64,000 bases of DNA from NCBI GenBank assembly GCA_021732785.1, contig JAKFUG010000043.1:1-64000 (forward strand). Direction: 5' to 3'. Within the stretch, counting starts at the first letter, position 1. The number at the start of each line of letters is the position of its first letter. The notes below the pieces were generated by a model that saw nothing but the letters and a program-made list of their open reading frames with translations, ran no database searches and was not told the DNA's origin. Source of the stretch: Planctomycetaceae bacterium. GTDB lineage: Bacteria > Planctomycetota > Planctomycetia > Planctomycetales > Planctomycetaceae. Made by a program: the position numbers and the translations under genes. Of the stretch, positions 23,460 to 32,272 are shown in pieces.

Positions 23460-24947
23460 ATGACTGCGACGTTGCCGGTGCGGGATTACACGTTTCTGGG
23501 GATCACGCAATCGTTGTGTCCCGAATGCTTGGCCGTGGTCCCGGCGAAGATTCTTGTTCGTGACAACCGGGTCTACTTCCGCAAGACGTGTCCCACCCAC
23601 GGCGTCCGCGAGGACTTCGTTTGCAGCGATGCCTCGCAGTACGACCAGATGACGTTCAGCGTCCCCGGCAAAGTCCCCCGTGAAGTCGGCGTCGAACCGG
23701 ATAAAGGTTGTCCGCTCGACTGCGGGCTCTGCACCGAACACGAACAGCACACCTGCATCGGACTCGTCGAACTCACTGAATCGTGCAATCTGAAATGCCC
23801 GCTCTGTTATTCGGCGAGCGGTCCCGGCGGCAAACATTTTTCGTTCGAACAATGCTGTGCGGCGATCGATCGGCTCGTGCAGGTCGAAGGCCGTCCCGAG
23901 GTACTGCAACTCTCCGGCGGCGAACCAACAATTCATCCCGAGTTTGAACGCATTCTCGATTACGCCGTCGCGCAGCCGATCGACATCGTGATGATCAACA
24001 CCAACGGCCTGCGGCTGGCCCACGATCCGCGCATGATCGACGTCCTCGCGAAGCACAAGAAGCGGATCGAAGTCTATCTGCAATTCGACGGCTTGCGTGA
24101 CAGCACGTATCAGTCACTGCGCGGCGAACCACTTGCGGCGGTGAAACACAAGGCGGTGGAAACGCTCGGGAAGGCGGGCATCCGTACCATTCTCGTCAGC
24201 ACACTGCAAACCGGCGTGAATGCGGACGAAATCGGGGCGATTGTGAAGTATGGCCTCGAACGCCGGTGGATCACGGGCGTCAGTTTTCAACCGGCGACAT
24301 ACTCCGGCCGGACGGAGTTGCCGGAGACGCTGGAGCAGCGGATCACGTATCCCGACGTGATCAAAGCCATCGCCGCGCAGACCGATGGCATCTTCAAGGT
24401 GGACGATTTTCTGCCGTTGCCGTGTGCCCATCCGAACTGTCATCAACTGACGTACGCCTACCGCAGCGGCGGCCAAGTGGTGCCGCTCTTACGGTTCATT
24501 GATGCTCATGAGAATCTCGACCTGCTGGCGAACGGGATTACGTTCACCCGGGCCCGCGCACGGCAATTGATCGAGCGGTATCTCGGGCGGCTCGGGTGTT
24601 GTGCAGGGGGCGACTGCGGGGATGGCGTGACGCTGGTGTCCCTCGGTGCGAACACCGTCGAGAGTGATTCCGCGCGGGGCGCGAAACCGCAAGCGGAAGC
24701 AGTGCCCGTGGATATTTCTCAGGAGTTTTTTGCGCGGGCGCTCGTCGAACAACTGGACCCGGAGGACGTGTTCCGGATCACGATCACATCGTTCCTCGAC
24801 CCGTACAACTTCGATGTCCGCCGCGTGATGAAGTGCTGCGTCCACAACATTCTCCCCAGCGGCCACGTCGTCCCGTTCTGTGCCTACAACACGCTCTATC
24901 GCAATGGGACGGTGCCACTGCCGGAACTGACGGCGATTCGACGGTAG
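23460..24947 (+). CDS. Class-D (MJ0619/Tes-like) radical SAM protein
   Basis: A 495-residue radical SAM enzyme. The N-terminal domain has paired cysteines (SLCPECL, KTCPTHG, GCPLDCGLC) as in MJ0619-type methylases and archaeal tetraether synthase. The 4Fe-4S cluster motif is CNLKCPLCY near residue 105, followed by LSGGEPTIHPEF. The C-terminal half has further cysteines (CAHPNCH, LGCCAGGDCGDG, MKCCVHNILPSGHVVPFC). Such enzymes methylate or couple inert carbons. Being next to a PUFA-synthase-like gene and oleABC, it may act on the lipid product (inference). An in-frame GCGAAACCGCAAGCGG unit is at 24681. Confidence 0.82.
   Translation: MTATLPVRDYTFLGITQSLCPECLAVVPAKILVRDNRVYFRKTCPTHGVREDFVCSDASQYDQMTFSVPGKVPREVGVEPDKGCPLDCGLCTEHEQHTCIGLVELTESCNLKCPLCYSASGPGGKHFSFEQCCAAIDRLVQVEGRPEVLQLSGGEPTIHPEFERILDYAVAQPIDIVMINTNGLRLAHDPRMIDVLAKHKKRIEVYLQFDGLRDSTYQSLRGEPLAAVKHKAVETLGKAGIRTILVSTLQTGVNADEIGAIVKYGLERRWITGVSFQPATYSGRTELPETLEQRITYPDVIKAIAAQTDGIFKVDDFLPLPCAHPNCHQLTYAYRSGGQVVPLLRFIDAHENLDLLANGITFTRARARQLIERYLGRLGCCAGGDCGDGVTLVSLGANTVESDSARGAKPQAEAVPVDISQEFFARALVEQLDPEDVFRITITSFLDPYNFDVRRVMKCCVHNILPSGHVVPFCAYNTLYRNGTVPLPELTAIRR
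24681..24696 (+). repeat. GCGAAACCGCAAGCGG unit (in radical SAM gene)
   Basis: In-frame copy of the dispersed unit; it encodes GAKPQA in a linker just after the LGCCAGGDCGDG cysteine cluster. Confidence 0.75.
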
Positions 24948-24957
24948 GAGCAGCGCC

Positions 24958-25395
24958 ATGTCCGAAGAACCGTTGCCCCTCGGCGATGTCGTCTGTCCCC
25001 AATGTCGCTGGCAGAGTTCGTTCGAGTACAAACGCTGTCTCGTTTGCGGAGCAGCGACGGTCTCTGTGGATCATGCGAATCAGATTCGTGACCGTTGGCT
25101 GGCCTGCGCGATCGGCGGGTTCTCGACCGTCCTTTGTGGCTATTTCATCTTCATTGCGATGCAGGCCTCGGGAGGATTTGCATATGAACGTGAACTCCCC
25201 GTGCTCGCAGCTTGGGTCATTACAGGTTGGTTATGGGTGCTGCCAATTCTGGTCGTCGTCATGGGCGGTCCACGAATGCAAAAGAGTCGCCTTCCGACAT
25301 CGCGCTGGCGGCTGTTCTGGCAGATGCAGGCGATCATGTATGCGATTTCGACCGCGCTGTTTCTGCTTTGTCTGGCGACGTGTGCCACGCGATGA
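24958..25395 (+). CDS. Zinc-ribbon membrane protein, paralogue 1
   Basis: A 145-residue protein with an N-terminal zinc ribbon (VCPQC..RCLVCG, residues about 12-31) and two or three hydrophobic segments (about 48-70, 82-102, 122-142). It ends with a C-terminal LFLLCLATCATR helix. Function unknown. The next two genes have the same plan, so this is the first of three tandem paralogues. It starts 10 bases after the radical SAM stop and may be co-transcribed with it. Confidence 0.7.
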   Translation: MSEEPLPLGDVVCPQCRWQSSFEYKRCLVCGAATVSVDHANQIRDRWLACAIGGFSTVLCGYFIFIAMQASGGFAYERELPVLAAWVITGWLWVLPILVVVMGGPRMQKSRLPTSRWRLFWQMQAIMYAISTALFLLCLATCATR

Positions 25396-25461
25396 TCGGC
25401 ATGGAGACGAACACCATGCCGCGACCAGGATGTGTCTCCAGTGACCCAGCAGGACTGAGTT

Positions 25462-25929
25462 ATGCCTGAAAATATTCTTGCATCGTCGGAGCGGTGTCCC
25501 CACTGCGGTAATGCCGTACCGTCAGATCAGACGGTGTGTGCTTCCTGCGATGCAACAAATAGCCATCTTTTACCATCAGAAAAACGATCGAAGAGCTTCC
25601 CGGATCAAAGAATCGCCGAGTGGATCGGCATCCTTGCGTTCATCATTTCCGGTGGTTCCGTCTTCGTGGCCTTCTCGTGGACACAGAGCGATGTCGACCC
25701 GGCGGTCATCAGTTTTTCGATCGTGATGCTGTTGATCGAAATCACGCTGCTATGGGGAATTCCTTTCTGGGTGATCTCTGAATTACAAGAACCATCGGCG
25801 GACTTGCTGCAAAGACGCTCGAAACTTTTTTGGCAAACGCAATTGTTCCTCTGCCTGACGGCGTTTCCGTTATATCTATTGCTCTGCACCGCTTGTTCGC
25901 GAATGTTGCCAAAAGGTCCTCACTTTTAG
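25462..25929 (+). CDS. Zinc-ribbon membrane protein, paralogue 2
   Basis: A 155-residue relative of the preceding protein: zinc ribbon RCPHCGN..CASCDA (about 11-30), hydrophobic segments near 52-75, 82-105 and 125-148, with the shared pattern RSKLFWQTQ before the last helix (compare SRWRLFWQMQ and CRWRLYWQAQ in its neighbours). Function unknown; orientation and spacing suggest an operon of three. Confidence 0.68.
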   Translation: MPENILASSERCPHCGNAVPSDQTVCASCDATNSHLLPSEKRSKSFPDQRIAEWIGILAFIISGGSVFVAFSWTQSDVDPAVISFSIVMLLIEITLLWGIPFWVISELQEPSADLLQRRSKLFWQTQLFLCLTAFPLYLLLCTACSRMLPKGPHF

Positions 25930-25976
25930 CCTTGCGACGCCGCGTTCACGGGCAAGTTCATTTGCTGGTATTCGAT

Positions 25977-26453
25977 ATGGACAGCAATGCACAACCTGAC
26001 GATCCCCCGCCGCGCACCTGTCCGCGATGTGGGTGGACGTCGACTTCGTCAGCGCGGCGATGTGTGCAATGCCGCCGGGTGCCGAATTTCAATGAAGCCC
26101 CGCCACGGTTTCATCTGGATGTCGTCTTTGGCATCGTCATGGTCATCGTGACCGCAACCATCACTCTCACGGCCTTATCGCCCTTCCTGCTGGCGATCCT
26201 GTTTGATCCCTTTCGCTCAGGAAACGGATGGGGATTCTTCATCATCGGGCTCGTGGTCACCTGGCTGTGGGGACCGCCGTGGATCTTCGTCCGTCGCGAT
26301 TCGCTCAACCCCGCGACCGAAGAACCCTACTATTCGCGATGCCGATGGCGACTGTACTGGCAAGCCCAACTCGGCACACTCGCGGTGACGCTCGGGTTGT
26401 TCCTGTTGCTCTTCACCGTGTGCGCGATGATGTTCAGTTCGGGGTTCCACTGA
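25977..26453 (+). CDS. Zinc-ribbon membrane protein, paralogue 3
   Basis: A 158-residue third member. It has the zinc ribbon TCPRCGW..CVQCRR (about 13-33), long hydrophobic segments (about 48-75, 85-105, 130-155) and the shared CRWRLYWQAQ motif before the last helix. The ATG at 25977 is chosen because it starts just before the ribbon; the frame is open to 25830 within the previous gene. Confidence 0.68.
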   Translation: MDSNAQPDDPPPRTCPRCGWTSTSSARRCVQCRRVPNFNEAPPRFHLDVVFGIVMVIVTATITLTALSPFLLAILFDPFRSGNGWGFFIIGLVVTWLWGPPWIFVRRDSLNPATEEPYYSRCRWRLYWQAQLGTLAVTLGLFLLLFTVCAMMFSSGFH

Positions 26454-26483
26454 TGAAATCACGCGGTGGGATCAACGCGGGGC

Positions 26484-26499
26484 GCGAAACCGCAAGCGG
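26484..26499 (+). repeat. GCGAAACCGCAAGCGG unit (intergenic)
   Basis: Intergenic copy of the dispersed unit, with the same GCGGGGC words before it as in the coding copies. Confidence 0.75.
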
Positions 26500-26520
26500 G
26501 GAAGTTCACCCAAAGAAAAA

Positions 26521-26552
26521 CCGCCGACCGGGGCTCGTGCCTGGGTCGGCGG
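26521..26552 (-). terminator. Terminator for 26622-26900
   Basis: Nine-base arms CCGCCGACC (26521-26529) and GGTCGGCGG (26544-26552). Read on the minus strand the stem is followed by TTTTTCTTT, so it ends the minus-strand gene just to the right. Confidence 0.8.
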
Positions 26553-26621
26553 TGATGGGGCGATAGTAATCTTCACCCGCGGCGATGACGGTCAATGTCA
26601 TCGGGCGGAGGGGATGACGTT

Positions 26622-26900
26622 TCACACCGCGGCGGGTTCGGAGCGGCGGCTCTTGACGTCGAGCATTTCGACGAGCTGGCGGATTTCGCTCAACTCTTCC
26701 TTCCGCTTGTCTTCGGTGATTTCCGAAGAGTCACGGAATTCCAGCATGCGACTGCTGCGGACAAACCGCAGGCCGCGAAGCAACAATTCACGCTGACGAT
26801 CATTGAGTTCCACGTTCAGCTTCTCACTCATCGGAAGGAATCCGCCAAAGGTGGCGAAGTACCTGAGATCGCCGATGAGGCGGTCTCTGTCATCTGACAT
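26622..26900 (-). CDS. Small conserved-looking cytoplasmic protein
   Basis: A 92-residue protein of unknown function. The core KLNVELNDRQRELLLRGLRF is amphipathic and helix-forming, followed by SRMLEFRD and a charged helix (EDKRKEELSEIRQLVEML). No signal peptide. It may start at 26900 or at the internal ATG 26831 (MSEKLN), which opens directly on the helical core; neither has an obvious Shine-Dalgarno sequence. A terminator lies at 26521-26552. Confidence 0.6.
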   Translation of the reverse strand: MSDDRDRLIGDLRYFATFGGFLPMSEKLNVELNDRQRELLLRGLRFVRSSRMLEFRDSSEITEDKRKEELSEIRQLVEMLDVKSRRSEPAAV

Positions 26901-27293
26901 TATGGTAGCCGCCGCCTGCCGGGAACTTCAAGCCGCGACGTGTCAAGCCAGCTTTTTCCGGGAAAGTTCACCGGAGCGAAACGTCCGGTTGGCGAGCGGT
27001 GCGGAAGGGTAGATCGAGCGCTCGGACAGTGAAACTTGCGTCGCGCGGCGGCGGCCGGTGGTGACCCGCACAACTGGTGAACCCGGCCGGAATCGGCACA
27101 CTTTGCCGGACCGGTCGGCGGCGCAACCAGGGATCGGAGATCGTTGATATGAATTCCGGGCAAACCACATCGAGTCTGCCGGTCACATCGACTTTTCCTG
27201 AAGTAGGGGTTTTACGGGGGTCGACATTGAAAGAGGAAACGACCGCGGCCCGCGCTGCGCCCCGGATACGCCTCTTAGTGATGCGACTCGCCT
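26901..27293. other. Intergenic region upstream of the efflux operon
   Basis: About 390 bases between divergent genes. I see only shadow frames and no repeat or operator that I can defend. It should contain the promoter of the tripartite efflux operon. Confidence 0.45.
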
Positions 27294-30200
27294 ATGACGC
27301 CCCCTGCCCCTTCCTCACCGATGGATGCCGGACGGTCGCTGAAACGGAACCTGTTACCTCGAAACAGGTTATCGATGTCAGTGGCATTCCTGATGCTCGT
27401 CGCCACGGCACCGGGTTGCTCCCGCATGTTCTGGCGGACGCAGGCCGATTTCGATTCGTACAACCTGTTAATGCAAAAGACGCAAGATCCCCGCTGGGAC
27501 TTGCCGCGGCTGACCGTCGAGCCCGATGTCCGCAGCCGCTTTCACAATTTCGCCAATCCCGACCGTCAGCCGCTGCCGCCCGATGACCCGACCGCCCATC
27601 AATATATGGAGTGGGTCGACGGCATGAAGGGGTACAAAAGCTGGCACAAGTTCGGCGAGGACATGGGGGTCGAGAATCCGCAATGGCTGGAGAATTTCGG
27701 TTTCCAGCCGGAAGTTTCGCAAGCCGACTGGGAAGAACCGTCCAAGCCCGATCCCGATCTCGTGGCCCGCGGCGAAGCAACCGTCATTCGGACCGTTCCC
27801 ACCATCGAAGATTTATCGCTGGAACAAGCGATCGAACTGACGAACATCCACAACCGCGACTATCAGACACAGATCGAGAACCTCTACATCTCGGCGCTGC
27901 AACTCAGCTTCGATCAGTTTCAGTTCAATGTGCGGTATCTCGGTTTGGGGGGGCAGCGCCCGACTTCGAGTCTGGCGTACATCAACGTTCCGACCGCGCA
28001 GGATAACCTCGCGTTCAACAACCGGTTTGGTATCAGCCAGTTGACGCCGTCCGGTGGACAGTGGGTGGTGGAACTGGCGAACAACACGCTGTGGCTGTTC
28101 CAGGGCCAGAACCGCACGAGTTCGTCGTCGATTCTGACGTACCAACTCACGCAGCCATTGCTGCTGGGAGCCGGGCGAAAGATCGTGCTCGAAGGACTCA
28201 CGCAGTCGGAGCGCGATGTCCTTTACAACGTGCGCGCTTTGGCGCGGTACCGCAAAGGGATCTTCAGCACGGTGGTCACCGGAACGGGGGCCACCGTCGG
28301 GAACACCGGCAGCTTCTCGGTGGGCGGCACCTTCGGCGGTAACGGCACGGCAACCAGTGCGGTCTCGGTCGCCTCGAATGCGGGTAGCGGCGTCGGCTAT
28401 CTCGATCTGCTGCAGGTTCAGCAACAAGTCATCAACCAGCGGGACAACATCCGCGAGTTGCTGATTCAGGTGGAACGGAGCCGTGCGCAAAGCCAGATTC
28501 CTCCCGGCGAAGAACTGCCCAAGCTTCCGGAAGGACTCGCGATCCCCCCCGCTTTCGAATTGCAGCTCACGTACGATCCGATCATCAAACGCCTCAATTG
28601 GCGCTTCGGTCCGATGACGCTCGAAATCCGCGATCAACTGCTGGCGCTCAGCAACGATCCGTCCTGGCAACTCGCTATCGGAAATCTTTACTCGCGCGTG
28701 AAAGCCGGTGTGGTTCCGCTGGAACTCGCCCAGTTGCTCACCCGCGCGTCGTCACAAATCACGTCGCTGCGCGATCAGGAGCGGGGCTATCTCGATAACG
28801 TCGATTCCTACAAATTGACGTTGGGACTCCCTATCGATTTTCAAATCGACATTGATACCGGTCTGTTGAAGCAGTTCGAGTTCATCGACCCCCGCATCAC
28901 GCAGTTGGAACAGGAAATTCTGGTCTTTCAACAACAGTTTTCCCGCGTCGATGAAACCAATCCGCCCGTCGAAGATCTCCGCCGGATTGCCGTGCAACTG
29001 AATCAAATTCGCGAACGGGTCAAAGCGGAAGGGATGACGCTCATTGAATCGGATATCCGCCGGGTGGATGAAAACCTGCCGCGACGTCTCAGCGAGCTGA
29101 CGCGTCCCGAAGATCGCGAAATCGTGCAACAAGATGTGGAGCGAAACCGGCTGGTGTTTCGTGAAGTCATTCAGGACATCTATCGCGAACTTGGCCAGAA
29201 CCTAAGCGATCTGTCGGACTTGCTCGGCCAGCAGGAACTGACCTTAGAGCAGCGTCAAACCTTCCTGACGGAACTCGACCGGATTCGCGAAACCCTGTTA
29301 CAGATTTCGCAAAACCTGAAGTCGGTGCAGGTCGGCTTGCGGTCGGAACTGATCCGGCTGCATCCGTTTGAAATGACCCAGGCCGATTGCGTCGCCGCGG
29401 CTCTCGAAAACCGTCTGGACTTGATGAACGCCCGCGCGCAGGTGATGGATGCCCGCCGGCAAATGGAAGTCGCGGCGAACCGTCTGGAGTCGATCCTGAA
29501 CATCGTCACCAATGGCAGCATCCAAAGCAGCGGGAACGAAAATCCGTTCGATTTCCGCGGCGATCGAAGCACGTTCCAGGTGGGCGTGCAGTTCACGGCA
29601 CCCCTCGATCAGGTGCAACTGCGGAATACCTACCGGTTGACGCAAATCAATTACGAACGGGCACGCCGCGGCTATCTCACGCTGGAAGATCAAATCCGCA
29701 ATACAGTTAGGGCAGAATGGCGATTGATGCAAACGTCGTCGCTGAACTTCGAGACGACCCGTCAGAACTTGCGGATTGCGGCGTTGCAGTTGGATAGTGC
29801 GATTGAAACGTTTAATCAGCCGGCGCGCGCCGGTGTCGGTGCCGCGGGCGGTGGGGGCGGAACCGGCGGGCAAAATCAGGGTTTAAACCTTATTAATGCG
29901 TTGCAGAGCGTTTTGCAGGCCCAGAATTCTTTGATCCAATTTTGGACGCAATACGAGCAAACTCGCATTAACATTCACTTGGATATGGATATCATGCAGG
30001 TTGACGAGCGCGGGATCTGGCTCGACCCGATCTATCAAGATTTGGGGCGAGATTCGGAGACTGGCTCGAATCCCACCTTGAGCGAGCCCGCCGATGACAA
30101 CCGCCTCCCCCCCCCGCCCGGGTTTGTCCGCCCCGTCGACAACGGCCAATCCGCCCGCACTCGCCCCGCGATCCGCCTCCGCGCCGAAGACGAAGAGCCG

Positions 30201-30368
30201 GCGCTGGCTCGTGTGGGGACCGGTGTTGATGCTCCTCGTCGGGGGCTTCGTCGCGCGGGATCAGCTTTCTTCGCTCCTCGGTCCGATGGGGCATCAGTTC
30301 GCCTCACTGATTCCGGGACTGGCAGCGGCCGAGCATCGCTTCGATCACCTGAGCCTGGAAACCGTTAA
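27294..30368 (+). CDS. TolC-like outer membrane efflux lipoprotein
   Basis: A 1024-residue outer membrane factor, about twice the usual TolC length. A lipobox-like site (ATAPGC, Cys near residue 42) suggests a lipoprotein. OEP-type sequence appears as SLEQAIELTNIHNRDYQTQ near 185 and, in the second half, ADCVAAALENRLDLMNAR and QVGVQFTAPLDQVQLRNTYR; the middle is a long coiled-coil-rich insert, and a Gly-rich loop lies near 850. It heads an operon with a MacA-like adaptor and MacB proteins. Its 3' end overlaps the adaptor gene by 275 bases. Possible start codons are 27294, 27321 and 27375. Confidence 0.85.
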   Translation: MTPPAPSSPMDAGRSLKRNLLPRNRLSMSVAFLMLVATAPGCSRMFWRTQADFDSYNLLMQKTQDPRWDLPRLTVEPDVRSRFHNFANPDRQPLPPDDPTAHQYMEWVDGMKGYKSWHKFGEDMGVENPQWLENFGFQPEVSQADWEEPSKPDPDLVARGEATVIRTVPTIEDLSLEQAIELTNIHNRDYQTQIENLYISALQLSFDQFQFNVRYLGLGGQRPTSSLAYINVPTAQDNLAFNNRFGISQLTPSGGQWVVELANNTLWLFQGQNRTSSSSILTYQLTQPLLLGAGRKIVLEGLTQSERDVLYNVRALARYRKGIFSTVVTGTGATVGNTGSFSVGGTFGGNGTATSAVSVASNAGSGVGYLDLLQVQQQVINQRDNIRELLIQVERSRAQSQIPPGEELPKLPEGLAIPPAFELQLTYDPIIKRLNWRFGPMTLEIRDQLLALSNDPSWQLAIGNLYSRVKAGVVPLELAQLLTRASSQITSLRDQERGYLDNVDSYKLTLGLPIDFQIDIDTGLLKQFEFIDPRITQLEQEILVFQQQFSRVDETNPPVEDLRRIAVQLNQIRERVKAEGMTLIESDIRRVDENLPRRLSELTRPEDREIVQQDVERNRLVFREVIQDIYRELGQNLSDLSDLLGQQELTLEQRQTFLTELDRIRETLLQISQNLKSVQVGLRSELIRLHPFEMTQADCVAAALENRLDLMNARAQVMDARRQMEVAANRLESILNIVTNGSIQSSGNENPFDFRGDRSTFQVGVQFTAPLDQVQLRNTYRLTQINYERARRGYLTLEDQIRNTVRAEWRLMQTSSLNFETTRQNLRIAALQLDSAIETFNQPARAGVGAAGGGGGTGGQNQGLNLINALQSVLQAQNSLIQFWTQYEQTRINIHLDMDIMQVDERGIWLDPIYQDLGRDSETGSNPTLSEPADDNRLPPPPGFVRPVDNGQSARTRPAIRLRAEDEEPALARVGTGVDAPRRGLRRAGSAFFAPRSDGASVRLTDSGTGSGRASLRSPEPGNR

Positions 30369-32139
30369 ACGGGGCCCGTTTCAGATTACGGTCCTGGAAA
30401 AGGGCCAGCTCGACAGCGCCCGCAACGCCGTCCTGACCAGCAAGGTCGAAGGGACGACCACGATCATCAGCATCGTTCCCGAAGGGACACACGTCAAAAA
30501 AGACGACCTGGTGGTGGAACTCGATTCGTCCGCCCTCGTTGATAAAGAGCGGCAGCAGGACATCGCGGTCACACAAGCCGCGTCGGCCAAACAATCGGCC
30601 GAGAAAGATGTCGAGATTCAGCAGACGCAGAACGATAGCGACAAAGCCGCGGCGGAACTGAAACTGAAGCTGGCGGAGATCGATTTAAAAAAATTCAAAC
30701 TCGGCGATTCCGAGCAGCAGAAAAACGAGCTTCAAGCGGCGGTCAGTCTGGGCGGACAAAAGACGGCGCAGGCCAAGGAATCGCTCGACTTCACCAAGCG
30801 ATTGGTCAAGAAGGGCTACAAGACCCAGAACGATCTGGAGCAGGCCCGCATCACCTTTGAAACAGAAAACACGAATCTCGAAGTCGCCAAAGACAAACTC
30901 CGCGTGCTGAAGGATTACACGCTCGACCGGACGGTGACCGAACTGGAAGCGAATGCGACGGAATTCGGCCGCGAATTGAAGCGTGTCGAGCTGAAAGGCC
31001 AGGCGGCGCTCTCACAAAAGAAGACCGACTTGCTGGCCCGCGAACGGACGTTTGAAGTCGAGAAAGACAAGCACGAACGCCTTCTGGCCCAGATCGCGGT
31101 CTGTAAAATCTATGCCCCGCAAGATGGTCAGGTGATCTACGCGAACAGTCGCGATGGCCGCAGCAGCGAAACCATTCTGATTGAAACCGGGGCCACCGTC
31201 CGCGAACGTCAGCCGCTGGTCACCCTGCCCGATCTCAACGAAATGAAGGTCAACGCCCGCATTCATGAATCTCGCATCAGCATGATTCGTCCCGGCATGA
31301 CCGTTAAAGTGAAAGTCGATGCGTTTGTCGATGAAGACTTTCACGGCGTGATCGATGCGGTCGCGTCGGTCCCCAGTTCGACCGGTAACTCCTTCATGCG
31401 CGACATCAAGGAATACGAAGCGATCGTGAAATTGATCGATAGCCGCGAAAAAGTGAACCGCTTGCGACCGGGTTTGACGGCCAATCTCGAAGTCCTGGTG
31501 GATTCCCGCGAAGACGTCCTGCAAGCCCCCATGCAGGCAGTCCTGACGATCGTCGGCAAGCAGTTTGCGTTCGTCATTCAGGGCGACAAGGCCGAACGCG
31601 TGGAAGTCGAGATCGGCCAGACGAGCGATCGCATGATCGAAATCAAAACGGGCCTGAAGGAGGGCGATCAAGTGGTCCTCAATCCCCGTTCGCACTTCGA
31701 AAAGGAACTGAAAGAACTCGAAGCCGAGCTCATCAAGAAGCAGGCGACCGAGAAGCCCGAATCGCCTGCGGTCAAACCTGAGATCGTGGCACCGGCCGCT
31801 CCGGGGGCGGGTCGTCCGCCGGGAGCCCCGCAAGGGGGTCGCCCGGAAGGGAGTGGCAATCCGCCGCCGAATGGTTCGGAGGGCCGTCCGCCGGGTGGGG
31901 GAACCTTCAACCCGATGGCGATGTTCGAGCGAATGGATGCGAATGGCGACGGCAAGCTCGCGAAAGACGAGTGGTCCGAACGCTTCAAAGAGCGCGCCGC
32001 GACATTGGATAAGGACGCCGATGGAGTTGTGACACTGGACGAATTCAAGGCGGGCATGGCCAACGTGGGTGGTGCCGGTCGTCCCGGCGGCGGTCGTCCC
32101 GCAGCTCCCACCGAAGCCACCGGCGGCAGCGGCGGTTGA
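30094..32139 (+). CDS. HlyD/MacA-type efflux adaptor with C-terminal EF-hands
   Basis: A 681-residue periplasmic adaptor. A single membrane anchor (RRWLVWGPVLMLLVGGFVA, about 36-54) is followed by a barrel-sandwich half (ITVLEKGQL, IISIVPEGTHVKKDDLVVEL), a long coiled-coil hairpin (about 165-330) and the second half (YAPQDGQVIYA, beta-barrel with VLTIVGKQFAFVIQGDKAERV). Unusually, the C-terminus adds a Pro/Gly linker and two EF-hand loops, DANGDGKLAKDE and DKDADGVVTLDE, so calcium may regulate it. It overlaps the TolC gene by 275 bases; internal starts such as Met46 would reduce that. Confidence 0.88.
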   Translation: MTTASPPRPGLSAPSTTANPPALAPRSASAPKTKSRRWLVWGPVLMLLVGGFVARDQLSSLLGPMGHQFASLIPGLAAAEHRFDHLSLETVKRGPFQITVLEKGQLDSARNAVLTSKVEGTTTIISIVPEGTHVKKDDLVVELDSSALVDKERQQDIAVTQAASAKQSAEKDVEIQQTQNDSDKAAAELKLKLAEIDLKKFKLGDSEQQKNELQAAVSLGGQKTAQAKESLDFTKRLVKKGYKTQNDLEQARITFETENTNLEVAKDKLRVLKDYTLDRTVTELEANATEFGRELKRVELKGQAALSQKKTDLLARERTFEVEKDKHERLLAQIAVCKIYAPQDGQVIYANSRDGRSSETILIETGATVRERQPLVTLPDLNEMKVNARIHESRISMIRPGMTVKVKVDAFVDEDFHGVIDAVASVPSSTGNSFMRDIKEYEAIVKLIDSREKVNRLRPGLTANLEVLVDSREDVLQAPMQAVLTIVGKQFAFVIQGDKAERVEVEIGQTSDRMIEIKTGLKEGDQVVLNPRSHFEKELKELEAELIKKQATEKPESPAVKPEIVAPAAPGAGRPPGAPQGGRPEGSGNPPPNGSEGRPPGGGTFNPMAMFERMDANGDGKLAKDEWSERFKERAATLDKDADGVVTLDEFKAGMANVGGAGRPGGGRPAAPTEATGGSGG

Positions 32140-32272
32140 TTGATTCCAAATCCGTTGGCAATCGAAAAGGTCAAATGGGAAGACCTGATTTGAAATGGTC
32201 TTGTCTTCCAGTTTTCATTTTCTCATTGCCAATCGTCTCGATTCCTTATTGCCCGCTTTGTGATCCGCCCCG

